DNA from: Granulicella arctica
Lineage (GTDB): Bacteria; Acidobacteriota; Terriglobia; Terriglobales; Acidobacteriaceae
Assembly (NCBI RefSeq): GCF_025685605.1
Contig: NZ_JAGTUT010000001.1
Location: 2,542,001-2,606,000 of the forward strand
Length of the DNA: 64,000 nt
Direction: 5' to 3'
This document shows positions 1 to 8,456 of this stretch, piece after piece. The notes beneath the pieces were generated by a model, which searched no databases, was not told where the DNA came from, and was given only the letters and a program-made list of their open reading frames with translations. Every line of letters begins with the position of its first letter. Position 1 is the first letter of the stretch. Made by a program: the position numbers and the translations under genes.

Positions 1-128
1 AGTTTGACGTACCTCATTGGACGCATTGAGTTTGTCGTACGTTGTGCTCTTCGTTCCGTGAGGCCCCTGGCAGCGGGCGCCTTTGAAATTTCGCTGACGC
101 ATTCGACTGCTTCGTCGTCTAATACGGT

Positions 129-1160
129 ATGCGCCTTGAAGCCCTTGCCGCCATCCTTCTCAGTTTCACGCTGTCGCCTGCGGTCTTTGCCCAGGAAGCG
201 CCGTCCCCCGGTGGTCCCCCACCTGCCAGCGACGCTGCAGCGCAGCCCCAGCAGGGAGAGGATGTCCAAACGCTTAAAGTCAACGTCAACCTGGTGAACG
301 TGTATTTCTCCGTTCGCGACAAAAGCGGCTACATCACCAATCTCCACAAGAACGACTGCAGCATCGACGAAGACAAGGCCACGCAGACGATCAAGAACTT
401 TACGCAGGAGAAGAATCTTCCGTTGACGATCGGGATTTTGCTCGACACCAGTGGCAGTCAGCAGAACGTTTTGCCGCTGGAGCAGGATGCGGGAGCGCGC
501 TTTCTGAAGGAGGTGCTGACGCCGAAGGATGAGGCGTTCCTCATCTCGTTTGATATCAACGTAGATCTGCTGGCCGACTACACCAATAACGCCGGTGAGA
601 TCCGGCGGGCGATCAACAAGGCCTCGATCAATACAGGCGCGGGTACGGGTTCGGTAACGGGTCATGGCTCGGCACGTGGGACGCTGCTCTACGATGCGGT
701 CTATCTTGCGGCGCATGACAAGCTGCGGCAGGAGGCTGGACGGAAGATCCTCGTGATGCTGACCGATGGTGGTGACCAGGGTAGCCAGGAGACGATCAAG
801 ACGGCGACCGAGGCTGCGCAGAAGGCGAACGCTATCGTCTATGTCATCCTGATCGCGGATCGAGGGTTCTACGGTGGCTTCCAAATGGGTTACAGCGGCG
901 ACCGCGACATGGAGAAGCTGGCCACCGACACGGGGGGCCGCGTGATCAACGTAGGGAACAACGGCAAAAAGCTTGAAGAGGCGTTCGACCAGATTCAGGA
1001 CGAGTTGCGGACACAGTATCTTGCCAGCTACACGCCGACCAACCTGAAGGCGGATGGGACCTTCAGAAATCTAAAGATTGCCTGTGGAAAGGACCAGAAG
1101 GTCCAGGCCCGCAAGGGCTACTACGCGCTTGCGGGCGGCGGCAACGATAAAGACGATTAG
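129..1160 (+). CDS. Secreted VWA-domain protein (acidobacterial VWFA-related family)
   Basis: The 343-residue product starts with a signal peptide (hydrophobic residues 5-19, cleavage likely after AQ near 22), followed by a Pro/Ala-rich linker. The VWA domain carries the metal-binding DTSGS motif at residues 106-110 and the strand motif VMLTDGGD near residue 215. The preceding segment (VNLVNVYFSVRDKSG...) is typical of the VWFA-related domain family described from Acidobacteria. Such proteins are exported; a role in adhesion or protein-protein binding is inference. No strong ribosome binding site precedes the ATG. Its stop overlaps the convergent hisA stop by 3 bases, so the two genes abut tail to tail with no room for a separate terminator. 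The partner is unknown. Confidence 0.85.
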   Translation: MRLEALAAILLSFTLSPAVFAQEAPSPGGPPPASDAAAQPQQGEDVQTLKVNVNLVNVYFSVRDKSGYITNLHKNDCSIDEDKATQTIKNFTQEKNLPLTIGILLDTSGSQQNVLPLEQDAGARFLKEVLTPKDEAFLISFDINVDLLADYTNNAGEIRRAINKASINTGAGTGSVTGHGSARGTLLYDAVYLAAHDKLRQEAGRKILVMLTDGGDQGSQETIKTATEAAQKANAIVYVILIADRGFYGGFQMGYSGDRDMEKLATDTGGRVINVGNNGKKLEEAFDQIQDELRTQYLASYTPTNLKADGTFRNLKIACGKDQKVQARKGYYALAGGGNDKDD

Positions 1161-1831
1161 GCTTCCATGACTCCGGAGTAAACGGCCATTCCGGCTACAG
1201 CATCGACGCCCATAGCGTCCAGAGCGTCGACCTCGGCTTGTTCCTTGATACCCCCGGCGACGATTAATTGGCGCGCGGTGGTTGCGCGAAGTATGGCGGC
1301 CATGTCGATCGGGAAGCCGGACATGGTGCCCTCGGTGTCGACGTGGGTGTAGAGGAAGGCGGCGCAATAGTCTTCGAGCCAGGTGATTGCCTCTTCAGGG
1401 GTAAGGTCGACGGAGTCCTTCCATCCTTTGACAGCGACACGACCGCCCTTCGTGTCGACGCTGAAGACCAGGGCATCTTCGCCCAGAGCTTTTTTCAGAC
1501 CGGCAGCGAACTCCTTGTTGACTCCAGCGGCACCGAAGAGCGAGGAGCCGTAGATTACCCGCTTCGCTCCTGCATCGAGGAGAGCTAGCCCGTCCTCGGC
1601 AGTCTTGAGCCCACCGCCCACCTGGCAGGGGAGTCGCTTGCAGATCATCTCAATCAAGGCTCGGTTGTTGCCCTGGCGCATGGCGGCATCGAGGTCGATA
1701 AGCTGAACGGTCGGATACTTTTCGAAACGCCCGATCCAGTATTCGAAGTCGTCGAAGGCTAACTTCAGCTTTTCGCCCTGTACGAGTTGCACAATGCGTC
1801 CGTCCATCAGGTCAATCGAAGGTATCAGCAT
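1157..1831 (-). CDS. hisA: ProFAR isomerase HisA
   Basis: This is 1-(5-phosphoribosyl)-5-[(5-phosphoribosylamino)methylideneamino]imidazole-4-carboxamide isomerase, the Amadori isomerisation step of histidine synthesis. It is a (beta/alpha)8 barrel of 224 residues, somewhat shorter than the usual 240. Visible catalytic residues are Asp7 (PSIDLMDG), Asp126 (SVDTKGG) and Thr162. The phosphate-loop glycines are VGGG 71-74 and VAGG 191-194. The second-half loop reads VDTEGTMSG where most bacterial HisA proteins have a DGT motif, so it is a divergent form. It is the last gene of the his operon, 28 bases after hisF. Context and motifs separate it from HisF. Confidence 0.88.
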   Translation of the reverse strand: MLIPSIDLMDGRIVQLVQGEKLKLAFDDFEYWIGRFEKYPTVQLIDLDAAMRQGNNRALIEMICKRLPCQVGGGLKTAEDGLALLDAGAKRVIYGSSLFGAAGVNKEFAAGLKKALGEDALVFSVDTKGGRVAVKGWKDSVDLTPEEAITWLEDYCAAFLYTHVDTEGTMSGFPIDMAAILRATTARQLIVAGGIKEQAEVDALDAMGVDAVAGMAVYSGVMEA

Positions 1832-1859
1832 ATGTATCCTGTTCTATTTGTTGAAAGGG

Positions 1860-2627
1860 TTAGCAGGGCAGGCGGACGGAGACGCCGTTCTGTTGCAGCT
1901 CTGCTTTGAGGGCTCGGGAATCCGTGATTCCGAAGTGAAAGATACTTGCCGCGAGCGCCGCATCCGCTTTGCCACGAGCAAAGACCTCCGCAAAGTGGGC
2001 CGCCGAACCTGCGCCACCACTGGCGATCACGGGAATGTTGACCGCTTCGCTGACGCAGGCGGTGAGTTCGCAATCGAAGCCATTGCGCATGCCATCGGTG
2101 TCCATCGAGGTGAGCAGGATCTCGCCGGCTCCCCGCGACTCTGCTTCGCGAGCCCAGTCAACTAGTCGCAGACCGGTAGGCGTGCGTCCACCGCTCACGT
2201 AGACCTCTGCATCGTCGACGCCTTTGCCTCGTCGCGCGTCGATGGCCACGATGACGGCCTGTGCCCCAAAGCTTGAGCCAATTTCACTAATTAATTCGGG
2301 CCGAGCGATTGCGGCTGAGTTGATGCTGACCTTATCGGCACCCGCGTCGAAGACAGCTGCAGCATCATCTGCTGACCGCACTCCCCCGCCAACGGTGAAG
2401 GGAATAAAGAGTGCGGCGGCGGTTCGCTTGACGGTGTTGAGCAATGTTCCGCGGCCTTCGTGCGTGGCGGTGATGTCGAGCAGAACGATCTCGTCTGCAC
2501 CGGCAGCGGCATGGCGATGGGCAAGTTCTGCTGGATCGCCTGCGTCGATGATGTCGACGAACTGAACGCCTTTGACGACGCGACCGCCCCGGACATCCAG
2601 ACAGGCGATGATTCGTTTGGTCAGCAT
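1860..2627 (-). CDS. hisF: Imidazole glycerol phosphate synthase cyclase subunit HisF
   Basis: HisF uses ammonia delivered by HisH to convert PRFAR into imidazole glycerol phosphate and AICAR. The start was set at [12 protein letters not shown], 19 codons into the longest frame, because this is the conserved HisF N-terminus. It puts the catalytic aspartates at Asp11 and Asp130, the canonical numbering. The phosphate loops are TVGGG near 78-82 and IASGG. Length is 255 residues, as usual. It lies 4 bases downstream of the small lipoyl-like gene, so the two are probably translated together. HisH is two genes upstream rather than directly adjacent. Confidence 0.95.
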   Translation of the reverse strand: MLTKRIIACLDVRGGRVVKGVQFVDIIDAGDPAELAHRHAAAGADEIVLLDITATHEGRGTLLNTVKRTAAALFIPFTVGGGVRSADDAAAVFDAGADKVSINSAAIARPELISEIGSSFGAQAVIVAIDARRGKGVDDAEVYVSGGRTPTGLRLVDWAREAESRGAGEILLTSMDTDGMRNGFDCELTACVSEAVNIPVIASGGAGSAAHFAEVFARGKADAALAASIFHFGITDSRALKAELQQNGVSVRLPC

Positions 2628-2631
2628 ATCG

Positions 2632-2922
2632 TTACCCCAGCCGAGAGGGCACGGCGCCGGGAACAGGCGTTTCGACACCCTCACAGACGATGCGGGCGAT
2701 TGGATTTGCGGGGCTCAGGACGTCGCCACTCCCAGCATGCCATTGAACCAATAGTCCCTGCCTCGGAGCGGGCAAATGGTACTCCATCGACCCCACCGTA
2801 CCATCCGTCAGGATAGCGACTGCCTGACCGGTGCCGACCAGTGTTCCTGCTGGGACAAGCTGTTGGAGGAGCGTGTACGCGGGCTCGCCTTCGTCTAGCT
2901 TCAACTCATACAAATAAGGCAT
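2632..2922 (-). CDS. Lipoyl/biotinyl-like domain protein lacking the acceptor lysine
   Basis: A 96-residue protein inside the his operon. Residues 24-78 resemble a lipoyl/biotinyl hammerhead: a [13 protein letters not shown] half, a hairpin, then [29 protein letters not shown]. The acceptor turn, normally TDK or MKM, reads TDG (Gly41) and is followed by a few extra residues. The only lysine in the protein is Lys8, outside the domain, so it cannot be lipoylated or biotinylated in the usual way. Its ATG directly follows the hisH TAA, and hisF starts 4 bases after its stop, so it is co-translated with both. The role is unknown; a scaffold or tuning subunit of the HisH-HisF step is speculation. 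Coding status is well supported by the tight spacing. Confidence 0.7.
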   Translation of the reverse strand: MPYLYELKLDEGEPAYTLLQQLVPAGTLVGTGQAVAILTDGTVGSMEYHLPAPRQGLLVQWHAGSGDVLSPANPIARIVCEGVETPVPGAVPSRLG

Positions 2923-3534
2923 TTATAACTCCACGAAGTTCTTCAAGACCTGTAATCCGACGGCGCTGGACTTCTCCGGATGAAACTGCACACCCATCAC
3001 ATTCTCGTGTTCGACTGCGGCGGTAAAGGGTCCGCCGTAATTTGTTACAGCGGCGGTACTGGAAACGAGCGGCGCTCGCCATGAATGGGTGTAGTAAACG
3101 AAGCTGCTGGTGTCGATGTTGCGTAAGAGCCGGGATTTGTTTTTGACCTCTTCAAGAGAGTTCCAGCCAACGTGAGGTGACTTTAGCTCGGCATCTTCAA
3201 AGCGCACCGGAAAGCGTTCGCATGCGCCGGCGAAATGACCAAGTCCGGGCGTTCCGTCAGATTCTGTCGAGCCTTCGAAGAGCCATTGAAGACCAACGCA
3301 GATGCCCAAAAAGTAAGAACCCTTCTTGATCGCCTGCCGTGTGGCTTCTGTCAGGCCCAGGTCCGTCAGCAACTGTGTCGAGCGGAAGTGACCGACCCCG
3401 GGAAGCACGATCCTGGACGCTTGCAGGACGACCTCGGGGTCCTGCGTCACCGTGATCTCACCCGCGTCAAGATAAGTGAGAGCCTTGACGACACTGGTGA
3501 GATTTCCGGCTTTGTAGTCGATGACTGCAATCAC
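2923..3534 (-). CDS. hisH: Imidazole glycerol phosphate synthase glutaminase subunit HisH
   Basis: Class I glutamine amidotransferase of 203 residues that releases ammonia from glutamine and channels it to HisF. The catalytic triad is visible: Cys79 in LGICVGLQ, and His185 and Glu187 in QFHPEKS. The start codon is GTG and overlaps the hisB stop as GTGA, a translational coupling arrangement repeated along this operon. The end is a TAA directly followed by the ATG of the lipoyl-like gene. Confidence 0.95.
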   Translation of the reverse strand: MIAVIDYKAGNLTSVVKALTYLDAGEITVTQDPEVVLQASRIVLPGVGHFRSTQLLTDLGLTEATRQAIKKGSYFLGICVGLQWLFEGSTESDGTPGLGHFAGACERFPVRFEDAELKSPHVGWNSLEEVKNKSRLLRNIDTSSFVYYTHSWRAPLVSSTAAVTNYGGPFTAAVEHENVMGVQFHPEKSSAVGLQVLKNFVEL

Positions 3535-4139
3535 AGGAGGCCCTTGGTCGATGGAAGCATCTCTTGCATCCGTTCGTCACGGGAACATGCACCGCGGAGG
3601 GCGCGTGCAAACGCCTTGAAGATCGCCTCGATCTTGTGATGATTCGATCGGCCATACATTGTCTTTACGTGGACGTTTGCCTTGGCTCCCCGTGCAAAAC
3701 CGTCGAAGAAATCGGCTAGCAACTCGCTCTGGAAGTCACCCACCAGGCGAACCTTTACCTTGTCGTCCACCACGTAGGAGACACGGCCGCTGAGGTCGAC
3801 TGCGGCTACTGCCAGCGTTTCATCCATCGCCATAACAAAGTAGCCGGCGCGCATGATCCCTTTCTTGTCGCCGAGCGCTTTGCCGAAGGCTTCTCCGAGG
3901 GCGATGCCTACGTCTTCGACCGTGTGATGCTGGTCTACATCGAGGTCGCCGGTGCAGGTCAGGGTGAGATCGAAGCCGCCGTGCCGCGTGAAGAGCTCGA
4001 GCATGTGGTCGAAGAAGCGTATGCCAGTCGAAACCTTGTAGACACCCTGTCCATCGACTACCAGCTTCAGGGCAATCTGCGTCTCGGTGGTGTTTCGCTT
4101 GATCGTTCCAGTTCTTACTTTGAGTGCCTTTTCAATCAT
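3531..4139 (-). CDS. hisB: Imidazoleglycerol-phosphate dehydratase HisB
   Basis: Dehydrates imidazole glycerol phosphate to imidazole acetol phosphate. The 202-residue protein is the monofunctional dehydratase and lacks the N-terminal histidinol phosphatase domain of the enterobacterial fusion. The two metal-binding motifs are DQHHTVED (residues 69-76) and SNHHKIEA in the second half. The start was moved 4 codons inside the longest frame because ATGATTG overlaps the hisC stop as ATGA, matching the coupling at hisD/hisC. Confidence 0.95.
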   Translation of the reverse strand: MIEKALKVRTGTIKRNTTETQIALKLVVDGQGVYKVSTGIRFFDHMLELFTRHGGFDLTLTCTGDLDVDQHHTVEDVGIALGEAFGKALGDKKGIMRAGYFVMAMDETLAVAAVDLSGRVSYVVDDKVKVRLVGDFQSELLADFFDGFARGAKANVHVKTMYGRSNHHKIEAIFKAFARALRGACSRDERMQEMLPSTKGLL

Positions 4140-5227
4140 CGTGCAGTCCATCCAATCTCTTGCAGAGAAGCTTTGAGTGCGGCGAGGCCCAGGGTTACAT
4201 GGTCTGCGATCCCGATCGTGATTCGTACGAAGCCTTCGCAGCCCGGATCGGCCGATCGATCGCGGAGTAACACGCCATGTTTACGCATGTTCGCGACGAG
4301 TTCCTTGTGCCTGGGGCCGATGTTCATGAGAACGAAGTTTGCGTGGCTGGGAAAGAAGGGGACGCCGAGAGCGCGCAGTTCGTCCATGACTCGCTCGCGC
4401 CCGATGCGAACCTGCTCTGCATACCATGCGACGTAGGCCTCATCGGCTAGTGCGACGGGCAGGCAGTCCAAGGCCACACCATTTACGTTGTAGGGCGAAC
4501 TGACCTTCCGTACGTGATTGATGACTTCGGCGTTGCCCGCAAGCATGCCAATACGTAGATTTGCCAGTCCGTAGGCCTTCGAAAAGGTGCGGGCGACGAC
4601 TAGATTGGGTGTGGTGGCGATGTCCTGCATCGTCGACTCCCCATGGAAGTGGTAGTAGGCTTCGTCCACCATCACGACTGCGTGCGGCGCTGCTGCGGCA
4701 ATGGCTAGAAGATGCTGCCGACTTACGATTGATCCTGTCGGGTTGTTCGGCGAAGCTACGATGATCAGCTTGGTTCTATCCGTGATGGCGTCGAGAAATC
4801 GCTGGTAGGGAAACTCGAGAGAAGCGTCAGACTGAACTCTGCGCAGCCCCGAGGTCATCATCGAGATGCTCACGTCATACATGAAGAACGTGGGTGTGGC
4901 GATCAGAGCTTCGTCATCGGGTTCGAGGAAGGCTGCGCAGAGAAGGTGGATCGCTTCGTCGACACCGTTTGTTAGAAGCACCTGGCTGGGTTCGAGATCG
5001 AAGTGGTCTGCCACGATCCGCTCGACTGGTTCACGCTCCGGGTACTTCGTTAGGCCTTCAGAGGTGATCTCTCTAAGCCGCTCGATGACGCGGGGAGATG
5101 GAGCGAAAGTATTCTCATTAAAGTCGAGCCGCAGCATCTCGCGCGCAGCGAGCGGTGGATGGTACTCCGGCATGTCCAGTACAGCCTGACGCGGTTTCAC
5201 GGTACTGCTTGCAATTGCCATACTCAT
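4136..5227 (-). CDS. hisC: Histidinol-phosphate aminotransferase HisC
   Basis: PLP-dependent class I/II aminotransferase, 363 residues, converting imidazole acetol phosphate to histidinol phosphate. Recognisable motifs are [12 protein letters not shown] at the N-terminus, SPNNPTG in the cofactor pocket, DEAYYHF, and the PLP-lysine segment [13 protein letters not shown]. The open frame runs much further upstream, through hisD, but the start MSMAIAS gives an ATGA overlap with the hisD stop and a normal HisC length. The histidinol-phosphate phosphatase for the next step is not in the window. Confidence 0.95.
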   Translation of the reverse strand: MSMAIASSTVKPRQAVLDMPEYHPPLAAREMLRLDFNENTFAPSPRVIERLREITSEGLTKYPEREPVERIVADHFDLEPSQVLLTNGVDEAIHLLCAAFLEPDDEALIATPTFFMYDVSISMMTSGLRRVQSDASLEFPYQRFLDAITDRTKLIIVASPNNPTGSIVSRQHLLAIAAAAPHAVVMVDEAYYHFHGESTMQDIATTPNLVVARTFSKAYGLANLRIGMLAGNAEVINHVRKVSSPYNVNGVALDCLPVALADEAYVAWYAEQVRIGRERVMDELRALGVPFFPSHANFVLMNIGPRHKELVANMRKHGVLLRDRSADPGCEGFVRITIGIADHVTLGLAALKASLQEIGWTAR

Positions 5228-6483
5228 TGCATCCTCACTCGTACGCTTTCCGCATGTCCTACTAATCCTTCTGCCTCGGCTAAGGCGATCGCATGTGGGC
5301 CCATAGCGCCTAGACCTTTCCGTGTGTACTCCTGCACGGTAATGATCTTGACGAAGTCCATCACGCTCAGTCCTCCACGTATACGACCAACCCGGCCAGT
5401 AGGGAGAACGTGGTTTGGGCCAGAGATGTAATCTCCCATGGACTGTGGAGCATAGGCACCGACAAAGACCGAACCAGCATTCTGAACCCATTTGAGATCG
5501 GCCTGCGAATCCACTGTCAGATGCTCCGGAGCCAGCCGATTGGTCAGTTCACGAGCTTCTGCTACCGTTTCGGTTACAAAAATGCAACCTTGCGCGGCCA
5601 GCGATTGTTTCGCAATAACGTTGCGTTTTGCCTGCATCTTTACTTCCGCTGCTACGGCGGTGGCAAGCTCCGGATTACTCGTGATGAGGATAGCCAGTGC
5701 TTCGGGATCATGCTCGGCCTGCGCAACGAGGTCCGCGGCGATGCCGGCAGGGTCTCCTGTCTCGCTGGTCACCGTAATCTCAGTTGGGCCTGCAGGCATA
5801 TCGATGCCGCATTCAGCGGAGACTATCGTTTTGGCAGCAGTTACATAGAGATTGCCCGGTCCGACGATCTTATCGACTCGCTCGATGCTGCTCGTTCCGT
5901 AGGCCATCGCGGCAATCGCCTGGGCGCCCCCTACGCGATAGAACTCTGTGATGCCTGCGAGCCACGCTGCAGCCATCGTTTCGCGAGCAGGTTTGGGAGA
6001 GCAGACCACGATCCGCGCAACGCCAGCGACCTGCGCGGGGGTTGCGGTCATCAGCAATGTTGAGGGTAAGGGATAGCGGCCACCAGGAACATAGCAGCCC
6101 ACATTGGTAAGCGGCCTTACAATCTGCCCAGTCTTCACGCCGGGCGCTGGAGTGGTCGTCCATTCACGGGGCATCTGTGCTTCAGCGAAGGTGCGGATAT
6201 TCTGTTGTGCTGTCTGCATCGCCTTCTGTAAGGCCGGTGCAGTCGCCACCCATGCAGCTTTCATCTCTTCGCGAGAGACTTGAAGATCCTGATCTTTCGA
6301 CAAGCCGTCGAACTTGACTGCATATTGCTTCAGCGCGACGTCGCCTTGCCTGCGTACGGCAGACAGGATCTTTGCGACCGACGGTTCTACGCGGGCAGTG
6401 CTTACGGCTCCACGCTGCTCCAGCGTTTCGACTAACGCCTGCGCTGCGGCCCTACTTCGTCCAAAGGTACGAATCAGCTTCAT
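5224..6483 (-). CDS. hisD: Histidinol dehydrogenase HisD
   Basis: NAD- and zinc-dependent enzyme that oxidises histidinol to histidine in two steps. It has 419 residues, close to the usual 430. Family motifs seen are GPGNLYVTAAK, PAGPTEI, the zinc-ligand segment LVAQAEHDPEA and GPNHVLPTGRVGR. It lies 12 bases after hisG and overlaps hisC by 4 bases (ATGA). Confidence 0.96.
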   Translation of the reverse strand: MKLIRTFGRSRAAAQALVETLEQRGAVSTARVEPSVAKILSAVRRQGDVALKQYAVKFDGLSKDQDLQVSREEMKAAWVATAPALQKAMQTAQQNIRTFAEAQMPREWTTTPAPGVKTGQIVRPLTNVGCYVPGGRYPLPSTLLMTATPAQVAGVARIVVCSPKPARETMAAAWLAGITEFYRVGGAQAIAAMAYGTSSIERVDKIVGPGNLYVTAAKTIVSAECGIDMPAGPTEITVTSETGDPAGIAADLVAQAEHDPEALAILITSNPELATAVAAEVKMQAKRNVIAKQSLAAQGCIFVTETVAEARELTNRLAPEHLTVDSQADLKWVQNAGSVFVGAYAPQSMGDYISGPNHVLPTGRVGRIRGGLSVMDFVKIITVQEYTRKGLGAMGPHAIALAEAEGLVGHAESVRVRMQ

Positions 6484-6495
6484 GATGCCCTCTGC

Positions 6496-7380
6496 TTACA
6501 GCACAACCTTGCTTAATGGATATTCGACAATGCCGGTGGCGCCGACAGCCTTCAACTTGGGAATGACGTCGCGCACCAGCGCTTCGTCGAGGATTGTATT
6601 CAGAGCGACCCACTCCGGATCGCTCAGCTGCGATACGGTTGGAGAGTTCAATGCTGGCAGCACGCCAAGCACCGCAGGTAAGTTTTGTTTCTGCGTGTTG
6701 AGCATCAAGCCAACGCGGCCCTGGGCAGCAATCGCGGCGTTGAGCATGAGCGAGAGGTTATCGATCTTCTCCCGCTTCCACGCATCCTTGTAGGAACTCT
6801 TGTTGGCGATGAGCTGGGTTTCGCTCTCCATCAACGTTTCAATGATGCGAAGACGGTTTGCCTTCAGGCTCGAACCCGTTTCGGTTACTTCGACGATGGC
6901 GTCGGCCAGTGTCGGCGGCTTTACTTCAGTGGCGCCCCAGCTGAACTCCACAGTTACCGGGATGTTCTTGCTCGCGAAGTAGCGCTTCGTGAACTCGACT
7001 AGTTCGGTGGCGATGATCTTGCCGGCGAGGTCTTCGGGCTTCTGGAAGGGCGAATCCTCGGGGACGGCAAGCACCCACTTTACTTTTTGGCGGCTCTGCT
7101 TGGAGTAGGTGAGGCTGGTGACGTATTCAACGTCCGTCTGGTTCTCAAGAACCCAGTCGTTCCCGGTGAGTCCGGCGTCGAGCGCGCCGTGCTCGACATA
7201 CCGTGCCATCTCCTGCGCACGGACAAGCATGCACTCGATTTCGACATCGTCGATACTGGGGAAGTAGCTGCGGCCATTTGCCAGGATGCGCCAGCCGGCG
7301 CGTTCGAAGAGGGCAATCGTCGCATCCTGCAAGCTGCCTTTTGGAATCCCGAGCTTAAGCTTGTTTATTGTTGCCGCCAT
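6496..7380 (-). CDS. hisG: ATP phosphoribosyltransferase, long form HisG
   Basis: Catalyses the first committed step, joining ATP and PRPP. The 294-residue length and the C-terminal segment from about residue 215 ([17 protein letters not shown]...) mark the long form with its own ACT-like histidine-binding regulatory domain, so no HisZ partner is needed. Visible motifs are [11 protein letters not shown] at the N-terminus and LTGNDWV. The start ATG shares one base with the hisI stop (TAATG). Feedback inhibition by histidine is a family property; together with the leader at 7772-7948 it would give two layers of control. Confidence 0.95.
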   Translation of the reverse strand: MAATINKLKLGIPKGSLQDATIALFERAGWRILANGRSYFPSIDDVEIECMLVRAQEMARYVEHGALDAGLTGNDWVLENQTDVEYVTSLTYSKQSRQKVKWVLAVPEDSPFQKPEDLAGKIIATELVEFTKRYFASKNIPVTVEFSWGATEVKPPTLADAIVEVTETGSSLKANRLRIIETLMESETQLIANKSSYKDAWKREKIDNLSLMLNAAIAAQGRVGLMLNTQKQNLPAVLGVLPALNSPTVSQLSDPEWVALNTILDEALVRDVIPKLKAVGATGIVEYPLSKVVL

Positions 7381-7709
7381 TACTTCGTCTCCATCGCGAT
7401 CGGTTTGGTGAAGCAGCTGATTGTTCCCTCGTGGCAGACCAGACCATCGCCTTCGACTTCAACTTTGAAAAGGAGTGCGTCGTTGTCGCAATCGGTCGCA
7501 GCTTCGACGACACGCAGGCGATTGCCACTTGTTTCACCCTTCATCCAGAGCTTTTGCCGCGACCTGCTCCAGAAGGTGACGTAGCCACTTTCGAGGGTCT
7601 TGGCATAACTGATTTCGTTGAGAAAACCGAGCATGAGGAGCTCGCCGGTCTTGGCATCCTGGACCATTCCCGGAACCAGACCGTCCATTTTGTTGAAGTC
7701 AATCGTCAT
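7380..7709 (-). CDS. hisI: Phosphoribosyl-AMP cyclohydrolase HisI (no HisE domain)
   Basis: Opens the adenine ring of phosphoribosyl-AMP. The 109-residue product contains the metal-binding pattern DCDNDALL...[11 protein letters not shown] and [13 protein letters not shown]. It ends after the cyclohydrolase domain; there is no fused HisE pyrophosphohydrolase and none elsewhere in the operon. The start was set at the second ATG (MTIDFNK): the AGAAGGA ribosome binding site sits 9 bases upstream of it but directly abuts the first ATG at 7718. It is the first structural gene after the attenuator. Confidence 0.93.
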   Translation of the reverse strand: MTIDFNKMDGLVPGMVQDAKTGELLMLGFLNEISYAKTLESGYVTFWSRSRQKLWMKGETSGNRLRVVEAATDCDNDALLFKVEVEGDGLVCHEGTISCFTKPIAMETK

Positions 7710-7771
7710 CGCCGTCATTCCTTCTGAAGTGGTTCAACCTGTGGGTTCGGATGTTGTGGAGTACACAAAGG

Positions 7772-7806
7772 AAAGCCCGCTCGCGGTATTCGCGTCAGCG
7801 GGCTTT
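7772..7806 (-). terminator. Attenuator hairpin of the his operon
   Basis: Read on the minus strand, a 10-bp perfect stem (AAAGCCCGCT with AGCGGGCTTT) is extended by an inner CGCG/CGCG helix with a 5-base loop. It ends in TTTCCTTTG, a broken T-run. It lies after the leader peptide stop and before hisI, the classic position of an attenuator. Its 5' arm can alternatively pair with 7853-7864, inside the leader reading frame. Confidence 0.75.
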
Positions 7807-7829
7807 GTGAATCCTGTCGTGCGCTCGGT

Positions 7830-7913
7830 TTAGATCGTCGCACCGGACACTGCCGCCAACACGCTGTTCGCATGATGATGATGGTGTCCGTGATGAAGCA
7901 AGCGCAAACTCAT
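7830..7913 (-). CDS. hisL: Histidine-rich leader peptide of the his operon
   Basis: A 27-codon frame that ends in TAA 24 bases before the attenuator hairpin. Codons 7, 8 and 10-14 are histidine (H-H-G-H-H-H-H-H), seven of eight consecutive codons. A ribosome slowed there by scarce charged His-tRNA would leave 7853-7864 free to pair with 7792-7801, which blocks the terminator. When translation is fast, the ribosome covers that segment and the terminator forms. A third helix, GGACAC (7884-7889) with GTGTCC (7845-7850), would form when translation does not start. No good ribosome binding site precedes the ATG, and the predicted promoter places the transcription start at or very near its A. Product and regulation are inferred from sequence only. 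Confidence 0.8.
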   Translation of the reverse strand: MSLRLLHHGHHHHHANSVLAAVSGATI

Positions 7914-7919
7914 AACTCA

Positions 7920-7948
7920 AAACTAACGTTGACGGCTTTGAATGTCAA
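7920..7948 (-). promoter_or_regulatory. Predicted promoter of the his operon
   Basis: On the minus strand a perfect TTGACA (-35, 7943-7948) is followed after 17 bases by TAGTTT (7920-7925), a weak -10. Only 6 bases separate the -10 from the leader ATG, so the leader mRNA may be leaderless. The same TTGACA-N17-TAGTTT arrangement occurs upstream of nrdJ. Confidence 0.5.
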
Positions 7949-8033
7949 TGTAGCCGCGGGCTGACGCACGTAAATTCATTTACTTCCGCTTCTGTCTGCT
8001 CTAGTCTTCTTAGGTCCGGTCAGGAGCCTCGTC

Positions 8034-8357
8034 ATGAATAGATTCAGCCGCTTTTTTCTCGCCTTCGTTCTCTTTGCTGCCGCAACAGCCGGCTCTTTCC
8101 ATGCCCAACCGGCGTTTGCGTCATCCGTCGGGTCCATCCAGGCGTCCACGACTGCCGACGCGGACAAGCTTGATATCAATACAGCGACGGCCGACCAGTT
8201 GAAGGCCCTTAAGGGAATTGGCGATGCCTATAGCAAGCGCATCATTGCTGGCCGTCCCTACACTGCAAAGAACCAGCTTACGAGCCGGGGTATCCTGCCG
8301 GTCGCTACCTACAATGCGGTTAAGGATCAGATTATCGCCAAGCAGCCAAAGAAATAG
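8034..8357 (+). CDS. ComEA-like helix-hairpin-helix protein, secreted
   Basis: A 107-residue protein with a signal peptide (residues 1-29, ending AFA) and a C-terminal pair of helix-hairpin-helix motifs. The first is LKGIGDAYSKRI (59-70), the second LTSRGILPVATYNAV (82-96), following the typical lead DINTATADQL. This is the DNA-binding module of ComEA, the periplasmic receptor that pulls in transforming DNA. It has no membrane anchor beyond the signal sequence. No other competence gene is nearby, so a role in DNA uptake is family-based inference. It is transcribed divergently from the his operon. Confidence 0.8.
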   Translation: MNRFSRFFLAFVLFAAATAGSFHAQPAFASSVGSIQASTTADADKLDINTATADQLKALKGIGDAYSKRIIAGRPYTAKNQLTSRGILPVATYNAVKDQIIAKQPKK

Positions 8358-8421
8358 ATGCCAGGTCGACGAGGTATGGGGGCGCCGCTGTTTGCCGGGA
8401 GCGCCATAGCCTGTACGGCGA

Positions 8422-8437
8422 ATTACATGAATGTAAT
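8422..8437. promoter_or_regulatory. 16-bp palindrome upstream of the DUF4397 lipoprotein
   Basis: ATTACAT-GA-ATGTAAT has two perfect 7-base arms and ends 19 bases before the ATG at 8457. TGTAAT at 8432-8437 could itself serve as a -10, so a protein bound here would block transcription. The regulator is unknown. Confidence 0.4.
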
Positions 8438-8456
8438 AGTCTGAAATCTACAGCCC

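Noticed and set aside
1..40. Repeated AGTTTG-A/T-CGTAC at 1-12 and 29-40
   Set aside because: Only two copies of 12 bases with a mismatch; could be chance or part of an upstream element outside the window.
2632..2922. Functional biotin or lipoate carrier protein
   Set aside because: The acceptor lysine is missing, so it cannot be a normal carrier.
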